Shown here: piece by piece, positions 23,125 to 31,146 of the stretch
How positions within the stretch are numbered: the stretch's first letter is position 1
Layout of the letters: each line of letters opens with the position of its first letter
Source of the DNA: Massilia sp. Root418
GTDB taxonomy: Bacteria > Pseudomonadota > Gammaproteobacteria > Burkholderiales > Burkholderiaceae_D
DNA length: 64,000 nucleotides
Reading direction: 5' to 3'
NCBI RefSeq assembly: GCF_001425265.1
Contig: NZ_LMEC01000026.1
Span: 559,877 to 623,876 of the forward strand
Position numbers and translations under genes: made by a program
Notes under the pieces: generated by a model
Databases searched by the model: none
What the model was told of the DNA's origin: nothing
The model's input: only the letters and a program-made list of their open reading frames with translations

Positions 23125-23585
23125 GCCTGTGCTCCGCTGTGGTGGATGGCGTAGTGCAGCGTGGAAGGCTGCAGCACGGCGTCGAAATTGACGGGTTCAA
23201 ATGCGGGAAAGACCGCCAGCACGCCGCTGATGACGAAGTTGACCCGGTTGATGCTGCCAGCCTGCTGTTCAATGCGGGCCTGCACCTGCCGCAGGCGCGG
23301 CTCGTGACGCTCGATGGCCGCCTTCAGGCTGGCGCAGATGCGGGCCCGGTCTTCGCTGCTGCTCAGGCACATGCCCGCGAAGTCCACCAGGCCGTAGTTG
23401 ATGATGGAGGCCGCGCACTCCGGGTAGGCCGCCAGCAGCGCCTCGGGCAGCGCGGCGCGCGTGTTCAGCAGATCTTCCAGGTCGCGCGCGACGGCGTCCT
23501 TCAATTGCGCCGTGGTGAAGCCCGCGGCTGCCTGGCTGCGCGCGCCGAGCAGGCGGTCCATCAATCCGGGAACAAAACCGCTCAT
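23121..23585 (-). CDS. tssE: Type VI secretion baseplate protein TssE
   Basis: A 154-residue gp25-like baseplate protein. The family pattern is visible: L-K-D-A-V-A-R-D-L-E-D-L-L-N-T-R near the start, Y-G-L-V-D-F in the middle, and the E-P-R-L segment followed by the strand N-F-V-I-S-G-V-L. The ATG at 23585 is preferred over one five codons upstream because GAGAGGAG lies right before it. A terminator hairpin separates it from hcp. It overlaps tssH by 4 bp. Confidence 0.9.
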   Translation of the reverse strand: MSGFVPGLMDRLLGARSQAAAGFTTAQLKDAVARDLEDLLNTRAALPEALLAAYPECAASIINYGLVDFAGMCLSSSEDRARICASLKAAIERHEPRLRQVQARIEQQAGSINRVNFVISGVLAVFPAFEPVNFDAVLQPSTLHYAIHHSGAQA

Positions 23586-23598
23586 GGCTGCTCCTCTC

Positions 23599-23628
23599 AA
23601 AAAAATACCGCAGTGGCCTCCACTGCGG
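23599..23628 (-). terminator. Rho-independent terminator between hcp and tssE
   Basis: Read leftward: a 9-bp perfect stem CCGCAGTGG/CCACTGCGG with a 3-nt loop, then TATTTTTTT. It follows the hcp stop by about 20 bp and ends next to the tssE ribosome site, so most hcp transcripts would end here and tssE-tssH-tssA would depend on read-through. Confidence 0.9.
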
Positions 23629-23647
23629 CATGCTGCGTACTAAGGGA

Positions 23648-24139
23648 TCAGGCGATGCGGTTGGCGGACAGGTCCCAGCCGCCCGAGGTGTTGCCGCCGG
23701 CGCCGCCGGAGATCTTCTGCTGCGTGTACTTCCAGCGCACCTTGGAGAACTTGAATCCCACCTCCTCGGTCAGGATGTCGCCTTCCTCCACCGCTGGCGC
23801 CACCGCGCCGATCAGTACATTCTCGATCTCGATCTCGAAGTACTTCACGCGCTCGCCTTGCGCGTCGGCCCGCATGAATTCGAACTTGGCCTTGGGGATG
23901 GTGCGGCCGGCCGCGCAGGTTTGCAGCAGGATGGGCGAGGCCAGGTCGGCCAGCTTGGAGATGACGATGTCGCGGTGCTCGCAGCGTTCCGCCGTGTGGC
24001 CGCCGCCGGTGGAGGCGGTGGCGGACTTGGGCTGTTCGACGCCGAAGTTGACCGATTTGCACTCGATCCAGTCTTTGTGGCGGTCATCCGCCGATTCGCC
24101 CTTGATGCCATCAATGTACAGGTAGACGTCGATTGCCAT
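23648..24139 (-). CDS. hcp: Type VI secretion tube protein Hcp (TssD)
   Basis: A 163-residue Hcp, the hexameric ring protein of the inner tube and a carrier of effectors. It starts M-A-I-D-V-Y-L-Y-I-D-G-I-K-G-E-S and has the typical central W-I-E-C-K-S-V-N-F-G-V and C-terminal V-G-F-K-F-S-K-V-R-W-K-Y-T strands. AGGAG stands 7 bases before the ATG. It follows tssC by 20 bp and is followed by a strong terminator, which fits its need for high expression. Confidence 0.96.
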   Translation of the reverse strand: MAIDVYLYIDGIKGESADDRHKDWIECKSVNFGVEQPKSATASTGGGHTAERCEHRDIVISKLADLASPILLQTCAAGRTIPKAKFEFMRADAQGERVKYFEIEIENVLIGAVAPAVEEGDILTEEVGFKFSKVRWKYTQQKISGGAGGNTSGGWDLSANRIA

Positions 24140-24159
24140 TGCATGCTCCTAGGTTAGGG

Positions 24160-25677
24160 TTAGTAGTTGGTCGGTTGAGGCAACTCCGCGACCAGTCGGA
24201 GTGAAACGGAGAGTTCGTCGAGCTGGAAATGCGGACGCAGGAAGGACACGGCGCGGTACACGCCGGGCCGTCCCAGCACCTCGTGCACCTGCACCGACGC
24301 TTCGCGCAGCGGGAAGCGCGCCTTCTGGTCCTGGCTGGCGTTATCGTCCAGCAGCACGTACTTCATCAGCCAGCGGTTCAGGAAATCCTCCACGCCGGAG
24401 GCCGCGGCGAAGCTGCCAACCTTGTCGCGCATCATGGCCTTCATGTAGTGGGCGATGCGCGAGACGGCAAAGATGTATTGCAGCTGCGATGACAGCACCG
24501 CGTTGGCGTTGGCCGCATCGGAGCTGTACTTGCGTGCCTTCTGCGCCGACTGCGCGCCGAAGAAGGCGGCGTAAGCGGTGTTCTTGCAGTGCACCAGCGA
24601 GATGAAACCGAGATCGCTCAATTCCTTCTCGCGGCGGTCGGTGATGGCCACTTCGGTGGGACATTTGAGCGCCACCTCGCCTTCGTCGGTCTTGAAGGTG
24701 TGGGTGGGCAGGTCGTCGACCAGGCCGCCACCTTCCACGCCGCGGATGGCAGCGCACCAGCCGTACTCGCCGAAGGCCTTGGTCAGCTTGGCGCCGAAAG
24801 CGTAGGCGGCGTTGCACCACAGGTATTTGTGGTGGTCGGTTCCATCTACCTCTTCCACGAAATTGAAGCCTTCCACGGTATTGCCGTCCACCGGGTTGAA
24901 CGGCAGGCGGCCCAGGAAGCGCGGCAGCGTCAGGCCCACGTAGCGCGCGTCTTCGGATTCGCGGAAGGCTTTCCACTTGGCGTATTCCACCGTGTCGAAG
25001 ACCTTGGCCAGGTCGCGCGGCTTGCCCAGTTCCCCGTAGCTCTCCAGCCCGAACAATTCGGGCGAGGCCGCGCTGATGAAGGGCGCGTGCGCGGCGGCGC
25101 CCACGTGCGACATCTGCTCGATGAAGTACATGTCTTCCGGCTGCCGCGAGATCTCGAAATCCCCGAGCAGGGCTGCGTAAGGCGCGCCGCCGAAGGTGCC
25201 GAATTCCTCCTCGTAGACTTTCTTGAACATGGTGCTCTGGTCGAACTCCAGCGCGCTCTGAAAGTCTTTCACCAGTTCGCGCTTGGTCGCATTGAGCATG
25301 CGGATCTTCAGGTTCTGGCCGGTGGCGGAGTTCTTCACCAGGTAATGCAGGCCGGTCCAGCTTTGTTCCAGCTTCTGGAAGGCCGGGGCGTGCATGATGG
25401 CGCTGAGCTGCCTGGAGATCATTGCATCCAGTTCGGCCACGCGCGCGTCGAGCGTGCCGCTCAGGTTGTGCGACACCGGCATGCTGCCTTCCAGGACCTG
25501 GTTCACCAGTTCGGCGATGATGTCCTTGGCGCGTTCATGTTCCACGCTGGACTTGGCCACCTTGCTTTGCTCCACGATCTCGTCGAGCAGGCTGGTGGAG
25601 GGGCCGGCGCCGGCGGGCACCGGCGGCAGTGGCTCCAGTTGCTGCGCTTGTTCCAGTCGTTCCAGTTGTGCCGACAT
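24160..25677 (-). CDS. tssC: Type VI secretion sheath large subunit TssC (VipB)
   Basis: A 505-residue sheath subunit that pairs with TssB to form the contractile sheath. Recognisable segments include the helix W-T-G-L-H-Y-L-V-K-N (about residue 110), the F-G-G-x-P-Y-A-A-L-L-G-D-F-E-I segment, R-F-L-G-R-L-P, and the C-terminal S-F-L-R-P-H-F-Q-L-D-E-L-S-V-S-L-R-L-V. Length is normal for the family. It begins 1 bp after the tssB stop, so the two subunits are translated together. Confidence 0.96.
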   Translation of the reverse strand: MSAQLERLEQAQQLEPLPPVPAGAGPSTSLLDEIVEQSKVAKSSVEHERAKDIIAELVNQVLEGSMPVSHNLSGTLDARVAELDAMISRQLSAIMHAPAFQKLEQSWTGLHYLVKNSATGQNLKIRMLNATKRELVKDFQSALEFDQSTMFKKVYEEEFGTFGGAPYAALLGDFEISRQPEDMYFIEQMSHVGAAAHAPFISAASPELFGLESYGELGKPRDLAKVFDTVEYAKWKAFRESEDARYVGLTLPRFLGRLPFNPVDGNTVEGFNFVEEVDGTDHHKYLWCNAAYAFGAKLTKAFGEYGWCAAIRGVEGGGLVDDLPTHTFKTDEGEVALKCPTEVAITDRREKELSDLGFISLVHCKNTAYAAFFGAQSAQKARKYSSDAANANAVLSSQLQYIFAVSRIAHYMKAMMRDKVGSFAAASGVEDFLNRWLMKYVLLDDNASQDQKARFPLREASVQVHEVLGRPGVYRAVSFLRPHFQLDELSVSLRLVAELPQPTNY

Positions 25678-25678
25678 G

Positions 25679-26185
25679 TCACTCCCCCTTTTCCGCAGGC
25701 GCGGCCAGGCTGTTGAGCTGGTCCGTGTTGTTCAGCACATTGGTCAGGATATCTTCCAGCTTGTCGTTGCCGGCCAGCTTGTTGCGCAGGTCGGCCAGCT
25801 TGCTGCGCGCATCGAGCAGGCGGCTCAACGGCGCCACCTGGCGCACCACGGACTCGGGACGGAAGTCGGCCATGGCACGGAACTGCAGCTCGACCGGGAA
25901 CTCGCCGCCGGCCGGTCCCAATTCGTTGGCCACCTGGAAGCGCGCCACCGGCGCCACGCCTGCCAGTACTTCGTCGAAATTGTCACCGTCGACGTTGACG
26001 AACTTGCGGTCCTTCAGGCGCTTCTGCCCGGCCGCCGCGTTGCCGCCGAAATCGCCTACCACGCCCACCACGAAGGGCAGTTCCTTGTTCTCCATCGCGT
26101 CGCCGATCTCGACGTCGTAACTCATTTGCACGCGCGGTGCGCGCACCTTGCCCAGCCGTTTCTGGACGCTGTCGCCACTGGCCAT
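25679..26185 (-). CDS. tssB: Type VI secretion sheath small subunit TssB (VipA)
   Basis: A 168-residue protein with the TssB pattern: S-V-Q-K-R-L-G-K-V-R-A-P-R-V near the start, the V-V-G-D-F-G segment, R-K-F-V-N-V-D-G-D-N-F-D-E-V, and the helical C-terminus ending near L-R-N-K-L-A-G-N-D-K-L-E. It interlocks with TssC to form the sheath. The ATG at 26185 has AAGGAG at ideal spacing; the much longer open frame upstream is antisense to other coding and is ignored. It follows the TPR lipoprotein gene by 11 bp. Confidence 0.95.
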   Translation of the reverse strand: MASGDSVQKRLGKVRAPRVQMSYDVEIGDAMENKELPFVVGVVGDFGGNAAAGQKRLKDRKFVNVDGDNFDEVLAGVAPVARFQVANELGPAGGEFPVELQFRAMADFRPESVVRQVAPLSRLLDARSKLADLRNKLAGNDKLEDILTNVLNNTDQLNSLAAPAEKGE

Positions 26186-26196
26186 CTTGGTCTCCT

Positions 26197-26781
26197 TCAG
26201 GGTTGTTTGAGCGAGCCGAATGGATCGGCGGACGAGGACGAGGATGAAGCCGTGCCGGCCCTGGCGGCCGGCGCCGTGCGTGCACGCGGCGGCTTGGGCG
26301 TGGCGGCCACCGGCACCAGCACTTCTTCGCCGATGCTGGTGCGCAGCACGCGCGCCAGCTCCCTGGCCTCGGTGCGCAGCGAGCCGCTCAGGTTGTTCTG
26401 CTGGCTCAGGTCCGCCAGTGCCTTGGTGGACAGGCGCAAGCCGCTCACGGCGATGATACTGTTGCCCACCTGGTCGGTGGGGTCGCGCTGCAAGGCTTCC
26501 TGCGCATGGAGGATCGCTTCGCCGTAGCTGGCGCGGTCGAACTTCATCTGCGCCATCGAGAGCCACGGCGCCTTCTCGGCGGGATAGCTGCCGGCCGCGG
26601 CGCGCAACAGGCCCAGCGCCTTGTCCTGCTGGCCGGACGCGGCCACCCGGCTCGCTTCGGCCATGGCGCTGTCCAGCGTGGCGGCATTGGATTTTTCGGG
26701 CCGCACGAGCGGTCCGTCGGTCGCGCAGGCAGACAGCAGCAGCGCGCAGGCAAGGCTGGGGAAAAGTGTTCCGGGCTTCAT
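26197..26781 (-). CDS. T6SS-associated TPR-like lipoprotein
   Basis: A 194-residue predicted lipoprotein: signal peptide with lipobox L-S-A-C, lipidated Cys19, then TPR-like helices (A-S-G-Q-Q-D-K-A-L-G-L-L, A-S-Y-G-E-A-I-L-H-A-Q-E-A-L-Q-R-D-P) and a Pro/Ala/Ser-rich tail. It is the first gene of the leftward block, 11 bp before tssB, and divergent from tssJ. Similar TPR lipoproteins accompany tssB in other betaproteobacterial T6SS loci, but their role is not settled; scaffolding of the envelope complex is a reasonable guess. GGAG precedes the ATG. Confidence 0.75.
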   Translation of the reverse strand: MKPGTLFPSLACALLLSACATDGPLVRPEKSNAATLDSAMAEASRVAASGQQDKALGLLRAAAGSYPAEKAPWLSMAQMKFDRASYGEAILHAQEALQRDPTDQVGNSIIAVSGLRLSTKALADLSQQNNLSGSLRTEARELARVLRTSIGEEVLVPVAATPKPPRARTAPAARAGTASSSSSSADPFGSLKQP

Positions 26782-26968
26782 GGGGTCTCCTTCGGTGCGG
26801 TGGAGGCCATTATTGAGGCAAGAATTGCCACGTCGATTGCGATACCGCAAAGGCCCCGTTCGCCCGGACGGAACCCCGCCGCGCGGCTTGCGCCGCCTCA
26901 AACACAGGCATGCGGCGCTTGGCTTTAATGGACGAACTCCACGCCAGCCACCCTTCAAGGACGCCGCC

Positions 26969-27535
26969 ATGAAGCACACCGCAGCAGCAGCAGCAGCAGC
27001 AAGCGTCACCCTGGCAGCCGCCGTCCTCTCCGGCTGCGCCGCCGGCGGCATCGCCAGCGCAGCCCTGGAACTGGCTGGGCTGCGCAAGCCACCGGAACTG
27101 CCGGAGCTGCAGAAGCCACCACGCCAGGTTGCGATCCGGCTGCACGCCAGCGGCAACCTGAACGCGGGCGCGGACGGCCAGCCACTGGCGCTCTCCGCGC
27201 GCATCTACAAGCTGCGCCAGCGCGCGGCCTTCGAGCGTGCCAGCTACACCGGATTTCTCAATGCGCAGACCGAACGCGAACTGCTGGGCGCCGACCTGGT
27301 GGAGGTGAAGGAGGTGCAACTGATACCGGGCCAGCGCTACGAGGCCGTGGAAAGCGTCAGCCGGGAAGCAGCACACATCGGCGTGGTGGCGCTGTTCCGC
27401 AAGCCGGCGCCGCAGCGCTGGCGCGCCGCGTTCTCCGCCGCCGACGCAGAGAAAAGCGGCATAACCATTGGCCTGCATGCCTGCGCACTCAGCGTGCAGG
27501 GCCAGCCCCTGGCAGGCACGCGCTGCCAGCCCTGA
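26969..27535 (+). CDS. tssJ: Type VI secretion lipoprotein TssJ
   Basis: A 188-residue outer-membrane lipoprotein: short signal peptide with an Ala run encoded by seven GCA codons, lipobox L-S-G-C with Cys23, then a transthyretin-like beta-sandwich (V-A-I-R-L-H-A-S-G-N-L-N, P-L-A-L-S-A-R-I-Y-K-L) typical of TssJ. It anchors the TssJLM envelope complex. AAGGA precedes the ATG at 26969. It is divergent from the lipoprotein-tssB block, sharing a 187-bp intergenic region, and is followed 19 bp later by tssK. Confidence 0.9.
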   Translation: MKHTAAAAAAASVTLAAAVLSGCAAGGIASAALELAGLRKPPELPELQKPPRQVAIRLHASGNLNAGADGQPLALSARIYKLRQRAAFERASYTGFLNAQTERELLGADLVEVKEVQLIPGQRYEAVESVSREAAHIGVVALFRKPAPQRWRAAFSAADAEKSGITIGLHACALSVQGQPLAGTRCQP

Positions 27536-27554
27536 CAACACACCGGGAGAATGT

Positions 27555-28901
27555 ATGAGCACAGCGGCAAAGGTACTTTGGGGCGAGGGCTTGTTCCTGC
27601 GCCCGCAGCACTTCCAGCAGCAGGACCGCTACCATGAAACGCGCCTGCAGCTGACCGCGCGGGCATTGCAGCCCTACCTGTGGGGCGTTTTGGCGGTGGA
27701 GTGGGACATGCCGGCGCTGCAGGCGAACGTGCTGCGCCTGCACGCGCTGTCGGCGATCTTCCGCGACGGAGAGTTGAGCGATGCGCCGGCCGGCGACCCG
27801 CTGCCGCCGGCGGTGGACCTGGGCGCGCTGCCCGCCAGCGTGCAGGAAGTGACCTATTACGCCGCCCTGCCCACGCTGGCGCCGGACAGCAGCAACTGCG
27901 CGCCGCCCGGCGCACAGCACCATGCAGCGCGCTACGCCCAGGCCGAGCGCACCACGGCGGACATTTACACGCAGGCTGCGCCGGCCGAATTGAGCTATCT
28001 GCGCAAGGCGGTGCGGCTGGTATCGGACCAGGAGCCGCGCGGCGGCTACGAATGCTTCCCGCTGATACGGCTGCGCCGCATCGTCTCGGGCGGCTTCGAG
28101 CCCGACCCCGCGTTCATTCCGCCCAGCCTGTCCGTGGCGAGCGCGCCGCGCCTGCGGATCCAGCTTGAACAGCTGATGGACGCGCTGCAGGCCAAGGTCA
28201 ACGCGCTGCAAGGCCACATGCGCGAACCGAGCCGCAACGTGATTGAGTTCCGTTCCGGCGACGTGTCCGCGTTCTGGCTGCTGCATACCGTCAGCACCGC
28301 CAGCGCCACGCTGATGCACTACCTGCGCCATCCGGCACTGCACCCCGAGCGCCTGTTTGAGGCCATGCTGGGACTGGCCGGCGCGCTGATGACCTATTCC
28401 AAGGCCTACTCGCTGGCCAGCCTGCCGTCCTACCACCATGAGCAGCCCGGCCACTGCTTCGCGCAGCTCGACGCCATCGTGCGCGAGCTGCTGGATACGG
28501 TGATTTCGGCGCGCTACTTCGCCATTGCGCTCAGCGAGGAAAAGCCTTGCTACCACCGCGGCAAACTGGACTCCGGCAAGATCGACCACAAGACCACCCT
28601 CTACCTCGCCATCGGCGCGGCCATGCCGGCGCTGGAATTGGTGGAAGTGGCGCCGCTGCGCATCAAGGCCGGCGCCCCGGACGACGTGGACCAATGCGTG
28701 CTGTCGGCCATGCCGGGCGTGAAGCTGTCCCACGCGCCGCAAGTGCCGGCCGCCATCCCGGTGCGGCCCGACACCTGTTACTTCGTGCTGGAAAACAAAG
28801 GCGTGCTGTACGAGCAGATGCTGAAAGCGCAGTCGATCTCCATCTATGTCCCGGCCGGCATCCGCGAGCTGCGCCTGGAACTGATTGCGGTGACGGCATG
28901 A
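27555..28901 (+). CDS. tssK: Type VI secretion baseplate protein TssK, full-length copy
   Basis: A 448-residue TssK of normal length. The conserved N-terminus is intact (K-V-L-W-G-E-G-L-F-L-R-P-Q-H-F-Q-Q-Q-D), followed by the shoulder, neck and C-terminal head. In solved systems the N-terminal shoulder docks to TssF/TssG/TssE and the head contacts the TssJLM membrane complex. GGGAGA stands before the ATG at 27555. It follows tssJ by 19 bp. A second, trimmed tssK lies 1 kb downstream, beyond an oppositely oriented LysR gene. Confidence 0.95.
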   Translation: MSTAAKVLWGEGLFLRPQHFQQQDRYHETRLQLTARALQPYLWGVLAVEWDMPALQANVLRLHALSAIFRDGELSDAPAGDPLPPAVDLGALPASVQEVTYYAALPTLAPDSSNCAPPGAQHHAARYAQAERTTADIYTQAAPAELSYLRKAVRLVSDQEPRGGYECFPLIRLRRIVSGGFEPDPAFIPPSLSVASAPRLRIQLEQLMDALQAKVNALQGHMREPSRNVIEFRSGDVSAFWLLHTVSTASATLMHYLRHPALHPERLFEAMLGLAGALMTYSKAYSLASLPSYHHEQPGHCFAQLDAIVRELLDTVISARYFAIALSEEKPCYHRGKLDSGKIDHKTTLYLAIGAAMPALELVEVAPLRIKAGAPDDVDQCVLSAMPGVKLSHAPQVPAAIPVRPDTCYFVLENKGVLYEQMLKAQSISIYVPAGIRELRLELIAVTA

Positions 28902-28927
28902 ATGCCGGCCGCTCCGCCGCGCGAACC

Positions 28928-29821
28928 TCAGCTGCGCCTGAGCTGGGCCGCGAACAGGGTCATCTCTTCCTGCATCCAGGCGCGGAAGGCGCGCACCTGC
29001 GGCTTGGCCGCCGCGCTGGGCGGGCTGACGAAATAATAGTCGCTCAGGCTGGGCGCGCCGATATCGAACAGCCGTACCAGCTTGCCGTCGGCGATCTTCT
29101 GCGTCGCCACCACATGCCGCACCAGGGCTACGCCCTCGCCGTCCATGGCCGCGCGCATCAGCATGGACAAGTCCTCGAACATCACACCACCTGCAGGCTC
29201 GGGCAAATTCAGTCCGGCAGCACGGAACCACGGCTGCCACGGCTCGTTCGAGCGCAGCAAGGTAGCGTGTGCCAGATCGGCCGGCGTGGCCGGCAGCGCA
29301 CCACCGCGGTAATTCGGGCTGGCGGCGGGAAAATACATATCGCCCATCATGCGGTCCACCACCATCCCAGGATACTGGCCGCGCCCGAAGCGGATACCCA
29401 CGTCAATCGCTTCCCGCTCCAGGTCCTGCAGCTGTCCGCTGGCCAGCAGCTGCACCTCCACGTCCGGATGGCGTTCGATGAAGCGCCCCAGCCGGGGAGC
29501 CAGCCAGTGGGCGGCGAAGGACGGGATGGACGATACCGTCAGCCGCAAGGAGCCCCGGTCAGGCCGCAGCGCTTCCGCGCCGGCGGCGATATCGTTAAAA
29601 GCACGCGCCAGCACCTGCGCGAACTTCAGGCCGTCCGGCGTCACTTTCACGTTGCGGCCGTGGCGCACGAACAGCGGGGCGCCCAGCTCTTGCTCAAGCG
29701 CCCGCACCTGGTGGCTGATGGCGCCGTGGGTCAAGTGCAGTTCATCGGCCGCGCGCGAAAAATTCTCGTGCCTGGCGGCCGCCTCGAAGGCGCGCAGTTG
29801 CTGAAAGGAGGGCAGACGCAT
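28928..29821 (-). CDS. LysR-family regulator inside the T6SS locus (GcvA-like)
   Basis: A 297-residue LysR regulator of the GcvA-like type: M-R-L-P-S-F-Q-Q-L-R-A-F-E-A-A-A-R-H, then the helix-turn-helix F-S-R-A-A-D-E-L-H-L-T-H-G-A-I-S, and an effector domain with E-A-I-D-V-G-I-R-F-G-R-G. It is convergent with tssK and divergent from tssK2, with a 104-bp AT-rich gap on the tssK2 side. LysR genes are not a standard part of T6SS loci, so it either controls tssK2-tssL or was inserted when tssK was duplicated. The ATG at 29821 matches the family start. Confidence 0.88.
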   Translation of the reverse strand: MRLPSFQQLRAFEAAARHENFSRAADELHLTHGAISHQVRALEQELGAPLFVRHGRNVKVTPDGLKFAQVLARAFNDIAAGAEALRPDRGSLRLTVSSIPSFAAHWLAPRLGRFIERHPDVEVQLLASGQLQDLEREAIDVGIRFGRGQYPGMVVDRMMGDMYFPAASPNYRGGALPATPADLAHATLLRSNEPWQPWFRAAGLNLPEPAGGVMFEDLSMLMRAAMDGEGVALVRHVVATQKIADGKLVRLFDIGAPSLSDYYFVSPPSAAAKPQVRAFRAWMQEEMTLFAAQLRRS

Positions 29822-29925
29822 GTCGCTTGTGAATGAAATTAGCAAGAAAAGCCAAAATATATCGTTATGTACACTATTGGGCAAGTCTTACCATGTGCGA
29901 AATTTTCACAACGCCGGAGCGCACC

Positions 29926-31146
29926 ATGAGTAAGCCGTACATCGATAGCCTGTCCCACCGCGCCATGCGTCTGCAACTCACCGCGCAAACGCTGCAGCCG
30001 TATTTATGGGGTGTGCAGGCGGTGCAGTGGGACGCGGCGGCGCTGCAGGCCGGAAGGCTGCGCCTGCAAGGGCTGTGCGCCATCTTCCGCGATGGCAGCC
30101 TGTGCGACGCCCCTGGCTACGATACACTACCGCCGCCGGTGGACCTCGACACGCTGCCTTCCGGCCTGAGCGAAGTGACCTACTACGCCGCCCTGCCCCT
30201 GCAGGCACAAGAGAACAGCGCCGATGCGCCGGACCAGGCCGGCGGTACGCGCAAGGCTGTGCGGCTGCTGTCGAACCTGGAAACGCACAGCGGCTACGAA
30301 TGCTTCCCGCTGTTGCGGCTGCGCCGCAGCGCAGCCGGCGTCTTCGAGCCCGAGCCCTCGTTTGTGCCACCCAGCCTGTCGGTTGCAGGCGCGCCGCGCC
30401 TGAAGGCGCAGCTCGAGCGCCTGGTGATTGCGCTGCAGGCGAAGGCGGGGGCGCTGCAAGCCCGCATGCGCGACCCTGGCAGCGGCACGGGCGGCGATGC
30501 CCCGGCCTTCTCCCTGCTGCAGACCATGAGCGCCGCCGGCGCGACGCTGACGCACTACCTGAAGCACCCTGCCCTGCATCCCGAGCGCCTGTTCGAGACG
30601 CTGCTGGCGCTGGCGGGAACGCTGATGCCTTACTCCAGGGGCGGCGTAACGCCCAGCCTGCCGTCCTACCAGCACGAGCAGCCCGGCACCTGCCTGGAAC
30701 AGCTGGGCGGCATCGTCCGCAAGCAGCTGGACGCAGCCATCGCGCCGCGCTGCCTGCCGGTGGCCCTGACGGAAGAAAGGCCCGGCTACTACAGGGCAGC
30801 GCTGGACCCGGCGCGGATCGGCCACGGGGCCACGCTCTACCTGGCCGTCGGCGCGGCCATGCCGCAGCCGGAGCTTGCGGCGATAGCGCCGCTGCGCGTC
30901 AAGGCCGGGGCACCGGAGGACGTGGAACGCTGCGTGCAGTTCGCCATGGCGGGCGTGAAACTGGCGCTTGTGCCCCAGGCGCCGGCCGGCGCGCCCACGC
31001 CGGCCGGCGCCGGCTGCACCTGCTATTTCATACTGGAGCAAACCGGCGCGCTGTATGAGCAGATGCTCAGTGCCGGATCGATCTCCATCTACGTCCCCGC
31101 CGGCATGCCCGACCTGCGACTTGAACTCATGGCGGTGGCGCCATGA
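29926..31146 (+). CDS. TssK paralogue lacking parts of the N-terminal half (TssK2)
   Basis: A 406-residue paralogue of the upstream TssK, clearly alignable from L-Q-L-T-A-x-x-L-Q-P-Y-L-W-G-V to the C-terminal S-I-S-I-Y-V-P-A-G. Two parts are missing. The conserved first about 30 residues are replaced by M-S-K-P-Y-I-D-S-L-S-H-R-A-M-R. An internal stretch of about 30 residues before R-K-A-V-R-L is also gone. Both lie in the N-terminal half that contacts the baseplate in known TssK structures; the C-terminal half is complete. The frame is intact, GGAG precedes the ATG, and it overlaps tssL by 4 bp (ATGA), so it looks expressed rather than decayed. Confidence 0.85.
   Translation: MSKPYIDSLSHRAMRLQLTAQTLQPYLWGVQAVQWDAAALQAGRLRLQGLCAIFRDGSLCDAPGYDTLPPPVDLDTLPSGLSEVTYYAALPLQAQENSADAPDQAGGTRKAVRLLSNLETHSGYECFPLLRLRRSAAGVFEPEPSFVPPSLSVAGAPRLKAQLERLVIALQAKAGALQARMRDPGSGTGGDAPAFSLLQTMSAAGATLTHYLKHPALHPERLFETLLALAGTLMPYSRGGVTPSLPSYQHEQPGTCLEQLGGIVRKQLDAAIAPRCLPVALTEERPGYYRAALDPARIGHGATLYLAVGAAMPQPELAAIAPLRVKAGAPEDVERCVQFAMAGVKLALVPQAPAGAPTPAGAGCTCYFILEQTGALYEQMLSAGSISIYVPAGMPDLRLELMAVAP

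Noticed and set aside
19480..23154. Very long rightward open frame (over 1200 codons) opposite tssH
   Set aside because: It is the antisense shadow of tssA/tssH/tssE in GC-rich DNA; its translation is rich in His, Arg and Gln and shows no domain.
26825..26840. Possible sigma-54 promoter before tssJ
   Set aside because: Spacing fits (TTGCCACG-N4-TTGC), but the nearly invariant GG of the -24 element is changed to GC, so the match is not convincing.
29827..29911. TTGTGAA/TTCACAA pair flanking the LysR-tssK2 gap
   Set aside because: Only 7 bp with a 71-bp spacer in AT-rich DNA; likely chance.
29926..31146. Reading tssK2 as a pseudogene
   Set aside because: The frame is uninterrupted over 406 codons, a ribosome site is present and the stop overlaps tssL. 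It may still be under relaxed selection, but nothing in the sequence shows decay.
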